DNA from: Corynebacterium spheniscorum
Lineage (GTDB): Bacteria; Actinomycetota; Actinomycetes; Mycobacteriales; Mycobacteriaceae
Direction: 5' to 3'
Length of the DNA stretch: 64,000 nt
Assembly: GCF_900113445.1 (NCBI RefSeq)
Contig: NZ_FOPJ01000012.1
Span: forward strand, 5,402-69,401
This document shows positions 16,769 through 27,000 of this stretch, one piece after another. The notes under the pieces were generated by a model, which was not told where the DNA came from, searched no databases, and worked only from the letters and a program-made list of their open reading frames with translations. A program made the translations under genes and the position numbers. The number at the start of each line of letters is the position of its first letter. The first letter of the stretch is position 1.

Positions 16769-17779
16769 TTAGGTGTAGAGACCACCGGTGTTGATCACAG
16801 GCTGCGTATTGGAGTCAGAACACAGCACCACCAAGAGGTTAGAGACCATGGCGGCGCGGCGCTCGGGATCAAGCTCGACGATATCGCGCTGCTCGAGGGA
16901 ATCGAGGGCGGATTGCACCATGCTGACTGCACCATCGACGATGGTTTCGCGGGCATCCACAATGGCGGCGGCCTGTTGGCGCTGCAGCATGGCCTGTGCG
17001 ATTTCCGGGGCGTAGGAGAGGCTGGAGATGCGTGCCTCGATGATCTCGAGGCCAGCCACTGCGACGCGTGCGGCGACCTCATTGGCAAGCTCTGCGGAGA
17101 CCTCATCGGTGGAGCCGCGCAGGGAGGAGCGGCCATCGACCGGGGAGTCATAAGGGTGCTGGGTGGCGACGTGCCGCAATGCGGATTCGGCTTGAGAGTG
17201 GATGAACTCGTCATAGTCTTCTACCGCGAAGACTGCTTTGGCGCTATCGGCGACCTGCCACACCACGATGGCGGCGATGACCACGGGGTTGCCGTTGTAG
17301 TCATTGACCTTGGTTTCGGTGGTTTCGAAGTTGCGGGCTTTAACCGAGACTTTCTTTGCGGAGGTAAGCGGCGGCACCAGGGAAATGCCGACCGTGCGCA
17401 GGGTGCCGACGTAGTTACCGAAGAAGTTGAGCACGCGCACATGGCCGGGGGATTGCACCTTGACCATGGTGAGCATCAACAAGATGCTGAGCACAAAGGC
17501 GATGATGCTGGCAGCCATGATGAACCCAGTGCTGGTGGTTCCCTGGCCGGCGTCGAGGAGGTTCGCGGCATAAACGAAGCCCCAGATGCTAAGCCCAAAG
17601 ATCACCAGGAGGAGCAGTAATGCCAGGCCGGCGAGGGCGCCGCTGACGCTCCAGATGGGGCCTTTTTCGGAGATGAGGACACGGGTGCCGTCGTGACCGA
17701 CAGGTTCTTCTTTGGGGATGGGGCTTGGTGGGAGGCTATCGCCATCAGCGGTGGGTGGGTTTTGTGGATCGAGGCTCAT
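16769..17779 (-). CDS. SPFH/band-7 (stomatin-prohibitin-like) membrane protein
   Basis: A 336-residue protein. An acidic, proline-rich cytoplasmic N-terminus of about 40 residues is followed by two hydrophobic segments (about residues 44-73 and 85-107), then an SPFH domain (VKVQSPGHVRVLNFFGNYVGTLRTVG, ending around VAGLEIIEARISSLSYAPEIAQAMLQRQQAAAIVDARE). The LEI-EARI-YAPEIA-AMLQRQQA stretch is typical of band-7 proteins, which form oligomeric rings or microdomain scaffolds in membranes. The C-terminus ends with a moderately polar segment. The ribbon-helix-helix gene follows after 12 bp. The exact role is unknown; membrane organisation or protease scaffolding is known for relatives. Confidence 0.9.
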   Translation of the reverse strand: MSLDPQNPPTADGDSLPPSPIPKEEPVGHDGTRVLISEKGPIWSVSGALAGLALLLLLVIFGLSIWGFVYAANLLDAGQGTTSTGFIMAASIIAFVLSILLMLTMVKVQSPGHVRVLNFFGNYVGTLRTVGISLVPPLTSAKKVSVKARNFETTETKVNDYNGNPVVIAAIVVWQVADSAKAVFAVEDYDEFIHSQAESALRHVATQHPYDSPVDGRSSLRGSTDEVSAELANEVAARVAVAGLEIIEARISSLSYAPEIAQAMLQRQQAAAIVDARETIVDGAVSMVQSALDSLEQRDIVELDPERRAAMVSNLLVVLCSDSNTQPVINTGGLYT

Positions 17780-18088
17780 TAGAGGCTCCTATACGGCGGT
17801 TATGTGGTTAAGGCGGCTGGGCAGCTGGAGCTTGCGGCTGGATAGCTGTGCTTTGCGGCTCGGAGGTCATGTGGCTCGGCTAAGTAGCTTGGCAGCTATT
17901 CAGCTTGCTAACCATGCAGCGAATTAATGTGACATCAAAATAATATCAGATTGTTGGGTGCGGCATAGAGTGCTCGGGAAAAATTTTTGGCGGGGTGTGG
18001 GTGCGGGTTGCCGGAGCGAGTTGCGTGGGTGGGATGCGTGAGGAAGGTTGCTTGGAGAGGGTTGCGCGGGTGCCCTAGAAACGCGAAA
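17780..18088. other. Gap upstream of the SPFH gene with degenerate GCGGCT/AGCTTG repeats
   Basis: No gene is visible. From 17805 to 17925 the sequence is a run of imperfect short repeats (GCGGCTGGGCAGCT, TGCGGCTGGATAGCT, TTTGCGGCTCGG, GGCTCGGCTAAGTAGCT). From 17925 to 17950 it is AT-rich and could hold the SPFH promoter. The rest is GC-rich without evident structure. Confidence 0.4.
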
Positions 18089-18118
18089 GGCCGTGCAAGC
18101 TAAGAAACCTGCACGGCC
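18089..18118 (-). terminator. Terminator downstream of purC
   Basis: GGCCGTGCA (18089-18097) and TGCACGGCC (18110-18118) form a perfect 9-bp stem. On the minus strand it is followed by TTTCGCGTTTC, and it lies about 80 bp past the purC stop codon. Confidence 0.75.
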
Positions 18119-18196
18119 GGGCGCGATGAAAACTCGTGGGAATTTTGTGGGATTTTTTATTTGCTCTGTGTGGGTGTGTGAGGCGATCAGCGGCTG

Positions 18197-19090
18197 CTAG
18201 ACGCAGCAGCCAATCCAATCCCCGAACTTCTTATCGGAGAGCCGCTCATAGGCCTCGATATAGCGCTCGCGAGTAGCTTCCACCACGGAGCCGGGTAGGG
18301 CTGGGGGAGCGGTATAGGATTCGCGATCCCAACCAGACTTGGGGCTGGTCAGCCAGTTGCGAACATATTGCTTGTCGAAGCTGGGCTGCACCTTGCCTTC
18401 CTCATAGCCTTCGGCAGGCCAATAGCGAGAAGAATCCGGGGTCAATACCTCATCGGCGAGTACCAGCTCACCTTCAGCGTCGATACCGAACTCCAGTTTG
18501 GTATCAGCCAAGATCAGGCCCTTCTCCTCAGCCATGGCGGCGGCTTGAGAATAAACCTTCAAGGTTGCTTCGCGTAGTTCCTCAGCCCGGGCTTCGCCGA
18601 GCTTATCCACCATGTACTCGAAGCTGACATTCTCATCATGATCACCCTGCTCTGCCTTAGTGGCCGGGGTGAAGATGGGTTCTGGCAGGCGAGAAGCCTC
18701 AGTAAGGCCTTCGGGAAGCTCAATCCCGCAGACCGTTCCGGTTTCCTTATATTCAGCCAGAGCTGATCCGGTGAGGTAACCACGGGCAACACACTCAAAA
18801 GGCACCATCTTCAAACGACGGCACATCATGGCACGGCCCAAGATCTCCTCGGGGATACGAGGATCATCCAGCGGGCCAGCAAGGTGGTTAGGGAAGTCCA
18901 AGGCGTCGAAGAAGAAAGCGCTCATCGCGGTGAGCACTCGACCCTTATCGGGGATCTCGGTGTCTAGGACATAGTCGAAAGCAGAGATGCGATCAGAAGC
19001 CACCATCAGGAGGGTGTCTTCGTCGATTTCGTAGATTTCGCGCACCTTACCTGCGGAAAGGTGGTTGTACTCGGAGAGTTCAGGGCGCAT
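18197..19090 (-). CDS. purC: SAICAR synthetase
   Basis: Phosphoribosylaminoimidazole-succinocarboxamide synthase joins CAIR and aspartate with ATP. The 297-residue protein starts [25 protein letters not shown], with the nucleotide-binding GKVREIY, then [24 protein letters not shown] and [11 protein letters not shown], which are the characteristic PurC motifs. Its length fits the longer yeast/actinobacterial form. It is transcribed opposite to the purD-purB unit, with its own terminator at 18089, and diverges from a MarR gene; about 145 bp between them hold both promoters. Confidence 0.97.
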   Translation of the reverse strand: MRPELSEYNHLSAGKVREIYEIDEDTLLMVASDRISAFDYVLDTEIPDKGRVLTAMSAFFFDALDFPNHLAGPLDDPRIPEEILGRAMMCRRLKMVPFECVARGYLTGSALAEYKETGTVCGIELPEGLTEASRLPEPIFTPATKAEQGDHDENVSFEYMVDKLGEARAEELREATLKVYSQAAAMAEEKGLILADTKLEFGIDAEGELVLADEVLTPDSSRYWPAEGYEEGKVQPSFDKQYVRNWLTSPKSGWDRESYTAPPALPGSVVEATRERYIEAYERLSDKKFGDWIGCCV

Positions 19091-19215
19091 GTGTAGGCAG
19101 TCTAGCGTCCTTTATACCGTTGGGGAAACGGAGGCTAGCAAGGCATCTGGTAGTACCAGCTTCACCTAGTAGGCCAGAGGAGTACACACATGTGGGGGTA
19201 GGGTGGACTTTTAAG

Positions 19216-19228
19216 TTAAGACTCTTAA
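19216..19228. promoter_or_regulatory. Palindromic site before the MarR gene
   Basis: TTAAGA-C-TCTTAA is a perfect palindrome with a one-base centre just upstream of the MarR start. The shorter CTTAAG appears again at 19859-19864, before the MFS gene that follows. A self-binding MarR operator with a related site at the transporter would fit. Confidence 0.5.
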
Positions 19229-19246
19229 GCAGTAATGTGGTGCATT

Positions 19247-19735
19247 GTGTCAGAGAATAAAGATTTACCTATTGTCAGCAGTGAGCTTCGGTCTGTACTG
19301 CGTCAGGGCTCCTATGTGATGCGCCTTTTGGATCATGGGGATTCCCTGTTGACGACCCGTAATCTCGCAACCCTGAACACCCTGGCGAACCGCCCGCTCT
19401 CGGTGAGTTGGATAGCCCGGATTAATGGGTTCACCCAAGCGGCCGCCAGTCAACTCGTCAATCGCTTAGAAGCAGACGGGCTAGTTATGCGCCGCACTGA
19501 TCCCCAGGATCGCCGCGGCGTGCTCGTCGAGGTGACCCCCAAGGGGCATGAGTCGCGATTGATTGAAGCCCAACGACGCAATTCCGCCTTGAAGGAATAC
19601 CTTCAGGACCTTAATGACGAAGAGTTGCACAAACTCCGCGAGGCATTGCCTTTATTGAATCGCGTGTTCAGCGCATGTATCGCGGAGTGGACCCCGCCGG
19701 AAATGGTTCCTCCAGCGGCGCCCGATAATTACTAG
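19247..19735 (+). CDS. MarR-family transcriptional regulator
   Basis: About 162 residues, winged helix-turn-helix. The DNA-binding core is LSVSWIARINGFTQAAASQLVNRLEADGLVMRRTDPQDRRGVLVEVTPKG, with the DxRxxxV wing signature (residue positions about 45-95). No Shine-Dalgarno distinguishes the ATG at 19235 (MWCIVSEN) from the GTG at 19247 (MSENKDLP); I prefer the latter because the peptide looks natural. The next gene in the same direction is an MFS transporter 175 bp away, and both upstream regions carry CTTAAG-type sites, so it probably represses that transporter. The inducer is unknown. Confidence 0.85.
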   Translation: MSENKDLPIVSSELRSVLRQGSYVMRLLDHGDSLLTTRNLATLNTLANRPLSVSWIARINGFTQAAASQLVNRLEADGLVMRRTDPQDRRGVLVEVTPKGHESRLIEAQRRNSALKEYLQDLNDEELHKLREALPLLNRVFSACIAEWTPPEMVPPAAPDNY

Positions 19736-19910
19736 CGCTTTCTAGCGCAGCACTCACTCCCCTCGGCACATTTGCCAGGGGCGTGATTTTTTAACCCTTT
19801 CACGTGTCTGGCCAGGCATGGAGGGGGTTTCACTACGCCCAAATTTTGCATAATCACGCTTAAGTATTGAACGACCTGCCACAGGCCAGAAAGGACCATT
19901 AGGAACTCCC

Positions 19911-21197
19911 ATGACACAGGCCACCGAGCAGCTCGCGCAGCAGATCGCGGAACCTGCGCATAAAAAGAAGCAACCCAAAGGCGTTTGGGCTGTCACCGTT
20001 GCCTCCATTTTCGCGTTTATGGGCATCGGACTCGTTGACCCGATTCTTCCTTCTATTGCCAAGAACCTGCATGCAACTGAATCACAAACTTCACTGCTAT
20101 TTACCAGTTACCTGATCGTCACAGCATGCATGATGCTGGTTACTGGTGCGATTAACTCCCGTATTGGCGGAAAGCAGACTCTCCTAGTCGGCTTGGCTGT
20201 AATTGTGGTTTTCGCCTCACTTTCGGGTACCTCCGGCACCGTTGCACAACTCGTGGGATACCGCGCCGGATGGGGCTTCGGCAACGCACTTTTCGCCGCC
20301 ACCGCCTTGGCCGTGATCGTCGCGGTAGCTACTGCCGGACGCTCCCAAGCAATCGTTCTCTACGAAATGGGTATTGGCATCGGCATGGCCACCGGCCCGC
20401 TGCTCGGTGCTTTCACCGGTGCCATCCACTGGCGCGCACCCTTCTACGCCACCGCCGCACTTATGGCCTGCGCCTTCATTGCCCTGGTTGTTCTTCTACC
20501 TGAGATCCCCCGTCCAGCCACTCCGATTAAAGTCACCGCCCCGATTAAAGCCTTAGGCGATCGCGGATTAAGCAGCGTCGGTATTGCCGCGCTCTTCTAC
20601 TACTGTGCCTTCTTCGCCATCATGGCCTACACCCCCTTCATCCTTGGGATGGGGCACCTAGGTATTGGCCTCGTCTTCTTCGGCTGGGGTACCGCCTTGG
20701 CGATTACCTCCACAATGATCGCCCCGCGCCTGCACAACCGCTTCGGCATTATTGCTTCTGCCAGCGCCTCGCTGGTGGGCATGATGATCGTCATGATCGC
20801 CATTGGGCTAATCGCCGGCCATGGCCACGTCAGCGATGCCCGCCGCACCGGGCTAGTGATCTGCGTGATCGCCGCGGGTGCTGTGATGGGTGTGTGCAAT
20901 ACCTTGTTCACGGACCTCGCCATGAGTGTCTCTGATCACCCGCAATCTGTTGCCTCCGCAGGCTATAACTTCCTGCGTTGGCTCGGCGGCGCAGCCGCTG
21001 CCTACCTGGCACCGCTGCTCGGTGAAATCTACTTCCCGGCTATTCCCTATATTGCTTTCGGCGTCTTGATGATCATCTCCATTGGTTTGTTGCTGACCCT
21101 GCGGGGGCGCATGGCAGCTCGAAACCACCAGGAAGAAACCCGCATCATTGAATCCACCGAACCGACTGCCGAGGAAGCTGCGCACCTAAAACACTAA
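19911..21197 (+). CDS. MFS transporter, DHA1-like drug or metabolite exporter
   Basis: A 428-residue membrane protein with about 12 hydrophobic segments. A basic cytoplasmic N-terminus (HKKKQPKG) precedes helix 1 (VWAVTVASIFAFMGIGLVDPILPSIA), and the N-SRIGGKQTLLVG segment occupies the place of MFS motif A. YEMGIGIGMATGPLLGAF resembles the antiporter motif C, suggesting export. A 30-residue acidic tail ends the protein. AGGAACT lies 7 bp before the ATG. The upstream MarR gene is its likely regulator. The substrate cannot be read from the sequence. Confidence 0.88.
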   Translation: MTQATEQLAQQIAEPAHKKKQPKGVWAVTVASIFAFMGIGLVDPILPSIAKNLHATESQTSLLFTSYLIVTACMMLVTGAINSRIGGKQTLLVGLAVIVVFASLSGTSGTVAQLVGYRAGWGFGNALFAATALAVIVAVATAGRSQAIVLYEMGIGIGMATGPLLGAFTGAIHWRAPFYATAALMACAFIALVVLLPEIPRPATPIKVTAPIKALGDRGLSSVGIAALFYYCAFFAIMAYTPFILGMGHLGIGLVFFGWGTALAITSTMIAPRLHNRFGIIASASASLVGMMIVMIAIGLIAGHGHVSDARRTGLVICVIAAGAVMGVCNTLFTDLAMSVSDHPQSVASAGYNFLRWLGGAAAAYLAPLLGEIYFPAIPYIAFGVLMIISIGLLLTLRGRMAARNHQEETRIIESTEPTAEEAAHLKH

Positions 21198-21216
21198 GAC
21201 ATATACGATCAAGGAC

Positions 21217-23436
21217 ATGTCTGAACAGAATGCCCCGGTCGCCAAAAAAGAACCCACAACTCGCGTCCACCACGGACGCGAGTTTGTTGATAACTACGAG
21301 TGGCTACGCGAAAAAGAAAACCCCGAGGTCATCAAGTACCTCGAGGAAGAAAATGCGTTCACCAAACAACAGACCGCGCACCTGGACACCCTGGCGGAAA
21401 ACATCTACCAAGAGATTAAATCTCGAGTAAAAGAAACCGACCTTTCCGTCCCGGTGCGCCGCGGCGACTATTGGTACTTCTCGCGTACCCAAGAAGGCAA
21501 AGACTATGGTCTTTCGTGCCGCGTGCGCGCCGATGACCCGGCATTACAAACCCAGGCCGAGGCCTTCGCCGATAACCCCACCGCGGTTGCCGAAGCACAC
21601 TCCAGCAGCATCGACGCAGACCCCAGCCAACGCCTTCGCGAATGGCTACCGCCGTATATCCCGGAAGATGAAAAACTCCCTGGTGAAGAAATCCTGCTTG
21701 ATAGCAATGAGCTAGCCGAAGGCCACGAATTCTTCTCCCTCGGAGCACTGAGTGTTAGCCCCGGGGCGGGCCTTCTGGCTTACTCCGAAGACATCAACGG
21801 CGATGAGCGCTTCACCCTCAGAATCAAAAACCTCAGCACCGGGGAGCTCCTCGAAGATGAACTCACCGAACTGTTTTATGGTGCGCTCTGGGCTAATGAT
21901 GAGGTGCTCTTCTACCTCACCGTGGATGAATCCTGGCGCCCCAACCGCATCTGGCGGCACAAGGTCGGCACCCCACAATCTGACGACGTATTGGTCTTCC
22001 AAGAAGACGACCCCCGCTTTAGCGTCGGGGTAGGGCAGTCGCACTCTCGTGACTACCTCTTTATTGAGGCGGGCTCTAAAACCACCAACGAGATCTACGC
22101 CCTTCCCACCGAAGATGCGGAAGGCGAATTCAAATTACTATGGCCGCGAGAAACCGGAGTGGAATACCAAGTCGAACATGCCTTGGTGGCTGGTGAAAAC
22201 CGCTGGCTAGTACTGCACAACACCGAGGGCGAAAACTATGCCCTCGGTGAATGCGCGGCCGTTTATGGCAACGAGCTGCCCAGCCTCAAGGAGCTTCGCA
22301 GCCTGGTACCGCACCGCAGCGATGTTCGCCTAGAAGGTGCTGAGCCTTGCCGGGATCATATTGTGCTCAGCTACCGCGCTAATGCTCTAAGCACTGCCGC
22401 GGTGATGAAACTTGATGAGCAGGGCTACACCACCTTCGAGGAATTACCGAGCGAAGAAGAGCTCTACACCCTCGGCCTTTCTGGCCTCGCAGAATGGGAT
22501 GCCCCCACCTTGTGGCTGGGCTATGGCTCCTATGTGACCCCCTACCGGCTCTATAGCTATGAGGTGGCCACCGGAGAAAAGACGCTGCTAAAAGAACAAC
22601 CCATCCTGGGTGAATACGACCCCACCAAATATGAGGCGAAACGCCATTGGACTGAGCTAGCCGATGGCACCCGCATTCCGGTCTCCATCATTCACCGCAA
22701 GGACTTGGATCTTTCCACCCCGCGGCCAACCATCCTTAGCGGCTATGGCTCCTATGAGATCAGCTCTGATCCTTCGCTATCTATTGGTCGGCTTTCCATG
22801 CTTGATCGCGGCATGATCGTGGTCTTCGCGCATGTTCGCGGCGGCGGCGAAATGGGGCGCGCCTGGTACGACCACGGCAAGATGCTGAAGAAGCGCAATA
22901 CCTTCACCGACTTCATTGCCGTGGGCCGTGACCTGGTTCAGATGGGGCTCACCTCACCAGAGAAACTGGTGGCCAATGGTGGTTCGGCTGGTGGTCTTCT
23001 TATGGGTGCAGTGGCCAATATGGCCCCGGATCTTTTCCAGGCCATCCAAGCCGATGTGCCCTTCGTCGATCCGCTGACCTCCATGCTCATGCCTGAGCTT
23101 CCGCTGACCACCGGGGAGTGGGAAGAGTGGGGCAACCCCTTCGAGGATGTTGAAGTCTATGACTACATGGCTTCCTATTCGCCCTATGAGAATGTCAGTG
23201 CCCAGAATTATCCCAACATCATGGCGGTGACCTCCCTTAATGACACCCGCGTGCTCTATGTGGAACCCGCCAAGTGGATCGCCAAGCTGCGCGATACCGC
23301 AACCGGCGGCAACTTCCTACTGAAAACAGAGATGGCAGCCGGCCACGGTGGTGTCTCCGGACGCTATGCACGTTGGCGTCAAGCCGCCGAAGAAATGGCA
23401 TGGCTGATCAACCAAGCCACCGGGGTAGAAGCCTAA
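21217..23436 (+). CDS. ptrB: Oligopeptidase B (S9A prolyl-oligopeptidase family)
   Basis: A cytosolic serine peptidase of 739 residues that cleaves short peptides, in this subfamily after basic residues. The N-terminal two thirds form the beta-propeller region that restricts access (starts RVHHGREFVDNYEWLREKENPEVIKYLEEEN in the family pattern, residues 16-46). The C-terminal alpha/beta-hydrolase domain has GYGSYEIS, HVRGGGEMGRAWYDHGK, the nucleophile elbow GGSAGG with Ser590, SLNDTRV (Asp) and AAGHGG (His). Length and motif order match PtrB. It starts 20 bp after the MFS stop codon and may be co-transcribed with it. The 312-bp stretch downstream separates it from purS. Confidence 0.93.
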   Translation: MSEQNAPVAKKEPTTRVHHGREFVDNYEWLREKENPEVIKYLEEENAFTKQQTAHLDTLAENIYQEIKSRVKETDLSVPVRRGDYWYFSRTQEGKDYGLSCRVRADDPALQTQAEAFADNPTAVAEAHSSSIDADPSQRLREWLPPYIPEDEKLPGEEILLDSNELAEGHEFFSLGALSVSPGAGLLAYSEDINGDERFTLRIKNLSTGELLEDELTELFYGALWANDEVLFYLTVDESWRPNRIWRHKVGTPQSDDVLVFQEDDPRFSVGVGQSHSRDYLFIEAGSKTTNEIYALPTEDAEGEFKLLWPRETGVEYQVEHALVAGENRWLVLHNTEGENYALGECAAVYGNELPSLKELRSLVPHRSDVRLEGAEPCRDHIVLSYRANALSTAAVMKLDEQGYTTFEELPSEEELYTLGLSGLAEWDAPTLWLGYGSYVTPYRLYSYEVATGEKTLLKEQPILGEYDPTKYEAKRHWTELADGTRIPVSIIHRKDLDLSTPRPTILSGYGSYEISSDPSLSIGRLSMLDRGMIVVFAHVRGGGEMGRAWYDHGKMLKKRNTFTDFIAVGRDLVQMGLTSPEKLVANGGSAGGLLMGAVANMAPDLFQAIQADVPFVDPLTSMLMPELPLTTGEWEEWGNPFEDVEVYDYMASYSPYENVSAQNYPNIMAVTSLNDTRVLYVEPAKWIAKLRDTATGGNFLLKTEMAAGHGGVSGRYARWRQAAEEMAWLINQATGVEA

Positions 23437-23748
23437 ACTACCAACGCGGCACCCCTCTGGGCTCATACCAAGCCCACGTGAACCACGACAAAGCTCGCGG
23501 AACTCTGGCACAAACCTCACGTGGGCACCCCACAACCCCGCATGCCGAGCCCTGCCTCGGGCCCGGTTTAGCATCCTGCTAAGCGCTGCGTCGGGCCCGG
23601 TCTCGAACCTGTCCAACCCCACTTCCCACCCGGGGCTCCACCCCCTTTTTCTCCCCCTTGGAAGCGCCCACAATCTGATTCAACCCTGCAGCTCAGATAG
23701 GCTGTGTGGACGGACGTCCGTTTCTGGCGAAGAAAAGGGAAGATAACT
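23437..23748. other. Gap between ptrB and purS
   Basis: No gene is visible. GCCCACGTGA (23472-23481) and TCACGTGGGC (23517-23526) are perfect complements around a 35-nt loop, possibly the ptrB transcript end. Two copies of TCGGGCCCGGT flank a small AGCA-TCC-TGCT hairpin near 23557-23611. The last 50 bases should contain the purSQL promoter and the ribosome site AAAAGGGAAGA. Confidence 0.45.
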
Positions 23749-23997
23749 GTGGCCCGTGTAGTGGTAAACGTTATGCCGAAGACTGAGATCCTGGACCCCC
23801 AGGGGCAAGCCGTAGTCCGAGCACTCGGACGCATCGGAATCAGCGGCATCAAGGATGTGCGTCAAGGCAAGCGCTTTGAAATCGAGGTCGAAGACGGCGC
23901 GGACATTAGTCGCGCCGACCTCGAAAAAATGGCAGAGCTTCTGCTGGCAAACACTGTGATTGAAGACTTCGAGGTCATCGAGGGGGAGACCGAGTGA
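23749..23997 (+). CDS. purS: FGAM synthase, PurS subunit
   Basis: The 82-residue small subunit links PurQ and PurL in the three-part formylglycinamidine ribonucleotide synthase. [26 protein letters not shown] is the typical N-terminus (pattern over residues 1-26), followed by [12 protein letters not shown]. The GTG at 23749, preceded by AAGGGAAGA, is the start; the frame runs on upstream without homologous sequence. The stop codon overlaps the purQ GTG (GTGA), so translation is coupled. Confidence 0.95.
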   Translation: MARVVVNVMPKTEILDPQGQAVVRALGRIGISGIKDVRQGKRFEIEVEDGADISRADLEKMAELLLANTVIEDFEVIEGETE

Positions 23998-24659
23998 CCA
24001 ACGCCCGGATCGGAGTCATCACCTTCCCCGGCACTCTGGATGATGTGGATGCTGCCCGCGCAGTCCGCATCGCCGGGGCTGAAGCTGTCGCACTCTGGCA
24101 TGCCGACAGCGACCTTAAAAACGTGGATGCTGTCGTGGTGCCCGGCGGCTTCTCCTATGGCGACTACCTACGTAGTGGCGCCATCTCTGCGCTCGCCCCA
24201 GTCATGCAATCGGTCATCGACCGCGCCAAAGAAGGCATGCCCGTACTTGGCATTTGCAATGGTTTCCAGATCCTCACCGAAGCTGGCCTGCTCCCCGGTG
24301 CTCTTACCCGCAACCAAGGCCTGCACTTCCACTGCGTGGATACCTACCTCGAGGTAGCCAACAACCGCACCGCTTGGACCAGCAACTATGCGGAAGGCCA
24401 AAAAATCCTGATCCCCGCTAAGCATGGTGAAGGTCGCTTCCAAGCCGCCGCAGACACCATCAAGGAGCTGGAAGAAGAAGGCCGCGTGGTGTTCCGCTAC
24501 ACCGATAATTTCAATGGCTCCATCAATGCCATTGCCGGTATCAGCAGCGCCGATGGCCGTATCGTCGGCCTCATGCCGCACCCCGAGCATGCTGTCGAAG
24601 CACTCACCGGGCCCTCCACCGATGGCCTGGGAATGTTCCTATCCGCTATCGGTGCCTAA
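23994..24659 (+). CDS. purQ: FGAM synthase, glutamine amidotransferase subunit
   Basis: The 221-residue class I glutaminase supplies ammonia to PurL. It shows [36 protein letters not shown], the catalytic Cys in [10 protein letters not shown], and GLMPHPEHA with the catalytic His and Glu. The GTG start overlaps the purS stop codon; purL begins 10 bp after its own stop codon. The three genes form one operon. Confidence 0.96.
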   Translation: MTNARIGVITFPGTLDDVDAARAVRIAGAEAVALWHADSDLKNVDAVVVPGGFSYGDYLRSGAISALAPVMQSVIDRAKEGMPVLGICNGFQILTEAGLLPGALTRNQGLHFHCVDTYLEVANNRTAWTSNYAEGQKILIPAKHGEGRFQAAADTIKELEEEGRVVFRYTDNFNGSINAIAGISSADGRIVGLMPHPEHAVEALTGPSTDGLGMFLSAIGA

Positions 24660-24669
24660 GGAGTTCTCG

Positions 24670-26937
24670 ATGTCCATTCATAATGACACCGTCGAAGCGG
24701 CAATCGCTTCCCCCGAGCAAGAACAGCCCTACCTCCAGCTCGGCCTCAAAGAGGATGAATACCAACGCATCCGCGAAATCCTCGGCCGCCGCCCCACGGA
24801 CGCAGAACTCACCATGTACTCCGTCATGTGGTCCGAGCACTGCTCCTATAAATCCTCCAAGGTGCACCTACGCTACTTCGGCGAAACCACCACCGAAGAA
24901 ATGGGCGAGAAAATCCTCGCCGGCATCGGCGAAAACGCCGGCGTGGTGGATATCGGCGACGGTCACGCCGTCACCTTCCGCGTGGAATCCCACAACCACC
25001 CCTCCTATGTCGAGCCCTACCAAGGTGCCGCAACCGGCGTAGGCGGCATTGTCCGCGACATTATGGCCATGGGAGCACGCCCCATCGCGGTCATGGATCA
25101 ACTCCGCTTCGGCCCTGCCGATGCCCCCGATACCCAACGCGTCCTCCCAGGTGTGGTGGCCGGTGTTGGCGGCTATGGCAACTGCCTAGGTTTGCCCAAT
25201 ATCGGCGGCGAGACCGTCTTCGACGAATCCTATGCACAAAACCCCCTGGTCAACGCGCTTTGCGTAGGCACCCTCAAAGTCGAAGACCTCAAACTCGCCT
25301 TCGCCTCTGGCCTTGGCAACAAGGTCATGCTCTTTGGCTCCCGCACCGGACTGGATGGCATTGGTGGTGTCTCCGTGCTGGCTAGTGAGAGCTTCGAAGA
25401 AGGCGAGGAACGCAAACTCCCGGCCGTGCAGGTCGGCGATCCCTTCGCCGAAAAGGTGCTTATCGAGTGCTGCCTCGACCTTTACCGCGCCGGTGTGGTC
25501 GTCGGCATCCAGGACCTCGGCGGAGCCGGCCTTGCCTGCGCTACCTCCGAGCTCGCCGCCTCCGGTGATGGCGGCATGGAAATCAACCTCGACAAGGTTC
25601 CGCTGCGCGCCAAGAACATGACCGCCGCCGAGATCCTGGCCTCCGAATCCCAGGAACGCATGTGCGCTGTGGTCACCCCGGAGAATGTTGAAACCTTCAA
25701 GGAAATCTGCGCCCACTGGGATGTCACCTGCGCCGAAATCGGTGAGGTCGCCGAAGGCAAACACCTCATCATTCGCCACCAAGGCGAAGTAGTTGTAGAT
25801 GCCCCCGCTCACACCATCGCCAATGAAGGCCCCGAATACGAGCGTCCTTGGGCACGCCCCAGCTGGCAGGATGAACTCCAATCCGGCGGCGAGGTTCAAG
25901 CCCCCGAAGACCTCCGCCAAACCATGCTGGACATGGTCTCCTCCCCAGCGCTGTGCTCCCGGGACTTCATCACCGAACAATATGATCGCTACGTCCGCGG
26001 CAACACCGTCAAAGCCAAGCACTCCGATGCCGGCGTGCTGCGCATTGATGAAAACACCAGCCGCGGCATCGCAGTCAGCGCGGATGCATCCGGGCGCTAC
26101 ACCAAGCTCGACCCCAATATGGGTGCCCGCCTGGCACTCGCTGAGGCCCACCGTAATGTTGCGGTCACCGGTGCCCGCCCCGTCGCAGTCACCAACTGCC
26201 TCAACTATGGTTCGCCGGAAAACCCCGATGTCATGTGGCAATTCCGCGAATCTGTCCACGGCCTCGCCGATGGCTGCGTGGAGCTCAACATCCCGGTGTC
26301 CGGCGGCAATGTGTCCTTCTATAACCAGACCGGTGAGGAACCCATCCTGCCCACCCCGGTTGTCGGTGTCCTCGGTGTGATCGACGATGTGCACAATGCC
26401 TTCGGCCATGACGCCAACCCCAACCAGGACCTCATCCTGCTCGGCGACACTAAAGAAGAATTCGGCGGTTCTATCTACCAGCAGGTCGTCCACAACGAGC
26501 TGCGCGGCCTCCCGCCGCAGGTGGATCTCGCCAAGGAAGCCGCCCTCGCGGACTTCTTCGTCGGCAACACCGATATCGCCGCCGCCCATGACCTTTCCGA
26601 AGGCGGTTTCCTCCAAGCCCTGGCAGAGATGTGCTTCCGCAATAACGTTGGGGCCAACATTGATCTGACACGTATTCACGAAACCCCACACGTGGCTCTC
26701 TTTAGCGAGAGCGCTTCCCGAGCTCTGGTGGCTTGTGCCCCAGAAAAGACTGAGGCGCTACTCTCCCGCGTTAGCCGCGCCGGGTTGAGTGCAACGCGAG
26801 TAGGAAACACCACCGATTCCACTGAACTCGATTTCGGCGTGGTCTCCATTAAGGTGGCAGAACTTCGCAAAGCCTGGGCAGAAACCCTGCCCCGACTCTT
26901 CGGTCATGCCGCTGGCGCCAACTCCGTGGTCGCCTAG
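24670..26937 (+). CDS. purL: FGAM synthase, large subunit (small-type PurL)
   Basis: A 755-residue protein that, with PurS and PurQ, converts FGAR to FGAM using ATP and glutamine. Motifs include [58 protein letters not shown] and DLSEGGF. The length fits the short bacterial form that needs separate PurS and PurQ. The frame is open far upstream inside purQ, but TAAGGAG and the ATG at 24670 (MSIHNDTVE) mark the start. A terminator follows at 26964. Confidence 0.97.
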   Translation: MSIHNDTVEAAIASPEQEQPYLQLGLKEDEYQRIREILGRRPTDAELTMYSVMWSEHCSYKSSKVHLRYFGETTTEEMGEKILAGIGENAGVVDIGDGHAVTFRVESHNHPSYVEPYQGAATGVGGIVRDIMAMGARPIAVMDQLRFGPADAPDTQRVLPGVVAGVGGYGNCLGLPNIGGETVFDESYAQNPLVNALCVGTLKVEDLKLAFASGLGNKVMLFGSRTGLDGIGGVSVLASESFEEGEERKLPAVQVGDPFAEKVLIECCLDLYRAGVVVGIQDLGGAGLACATSELAASGDGGMEINLDKVPLRAKNMTAAEILASESQERMCAVVTPENVETFKEICAHWDVTCAEIGEVAEGKHLIIRHQGEVVVDAPAHTIANEGPEYERPWARPSWQDELQSGGEVQAPEDLRQTMLDMVSSPALCSRDFITEQYDRYVRGNTVKAKHSDAGVLRIDENTSRGIAVSADASGRYTKLDPNMGARLALAEAHRNVAVTGARPVAVTNCLNYGSPENPDVMWQFRESVHGLADGCVELNIPVSGGNVSFYNQTGEEPILPTPVVGVLGVIDDVHNAFGHDANPNQDLILLGDTKEEFGGSIYQQVVHNELRGLPPQVDLAKEAALADFFVGNTDIAAAHDLSEGGFLQALAEMCFRNNVGANIDLTRIHETPHVALFSESASRALVACAPEKTEALLSRVSRAGLSATRVGNTTDSTELDFGVVSIKVAELRKAWAETLPRLFGHAAGANSVVA

Positions 26938-26963
26938 GTTCCTTTCGGCACCTCAGCCGCCTC

Positions 26964-27000
26964 GCCCCGCTTCCTTCGCCTAGAGAGCGGGGCTACTTTC
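26964..27000 (+). terminator. Terminator after purL
   Basis: GCCCCGCT (26964-26971) and AGCGGGGC (26986-26993) form an 8-bp stem, followed by TACTTTCGTC. Confidence 0.7.

Noticed and set aside
25186..26691. 501-residue minus-strand frame opposite purL
   Set aside because: An antisense shadow of purL codon bias; purL motifs are unequivocal on the plus strand.
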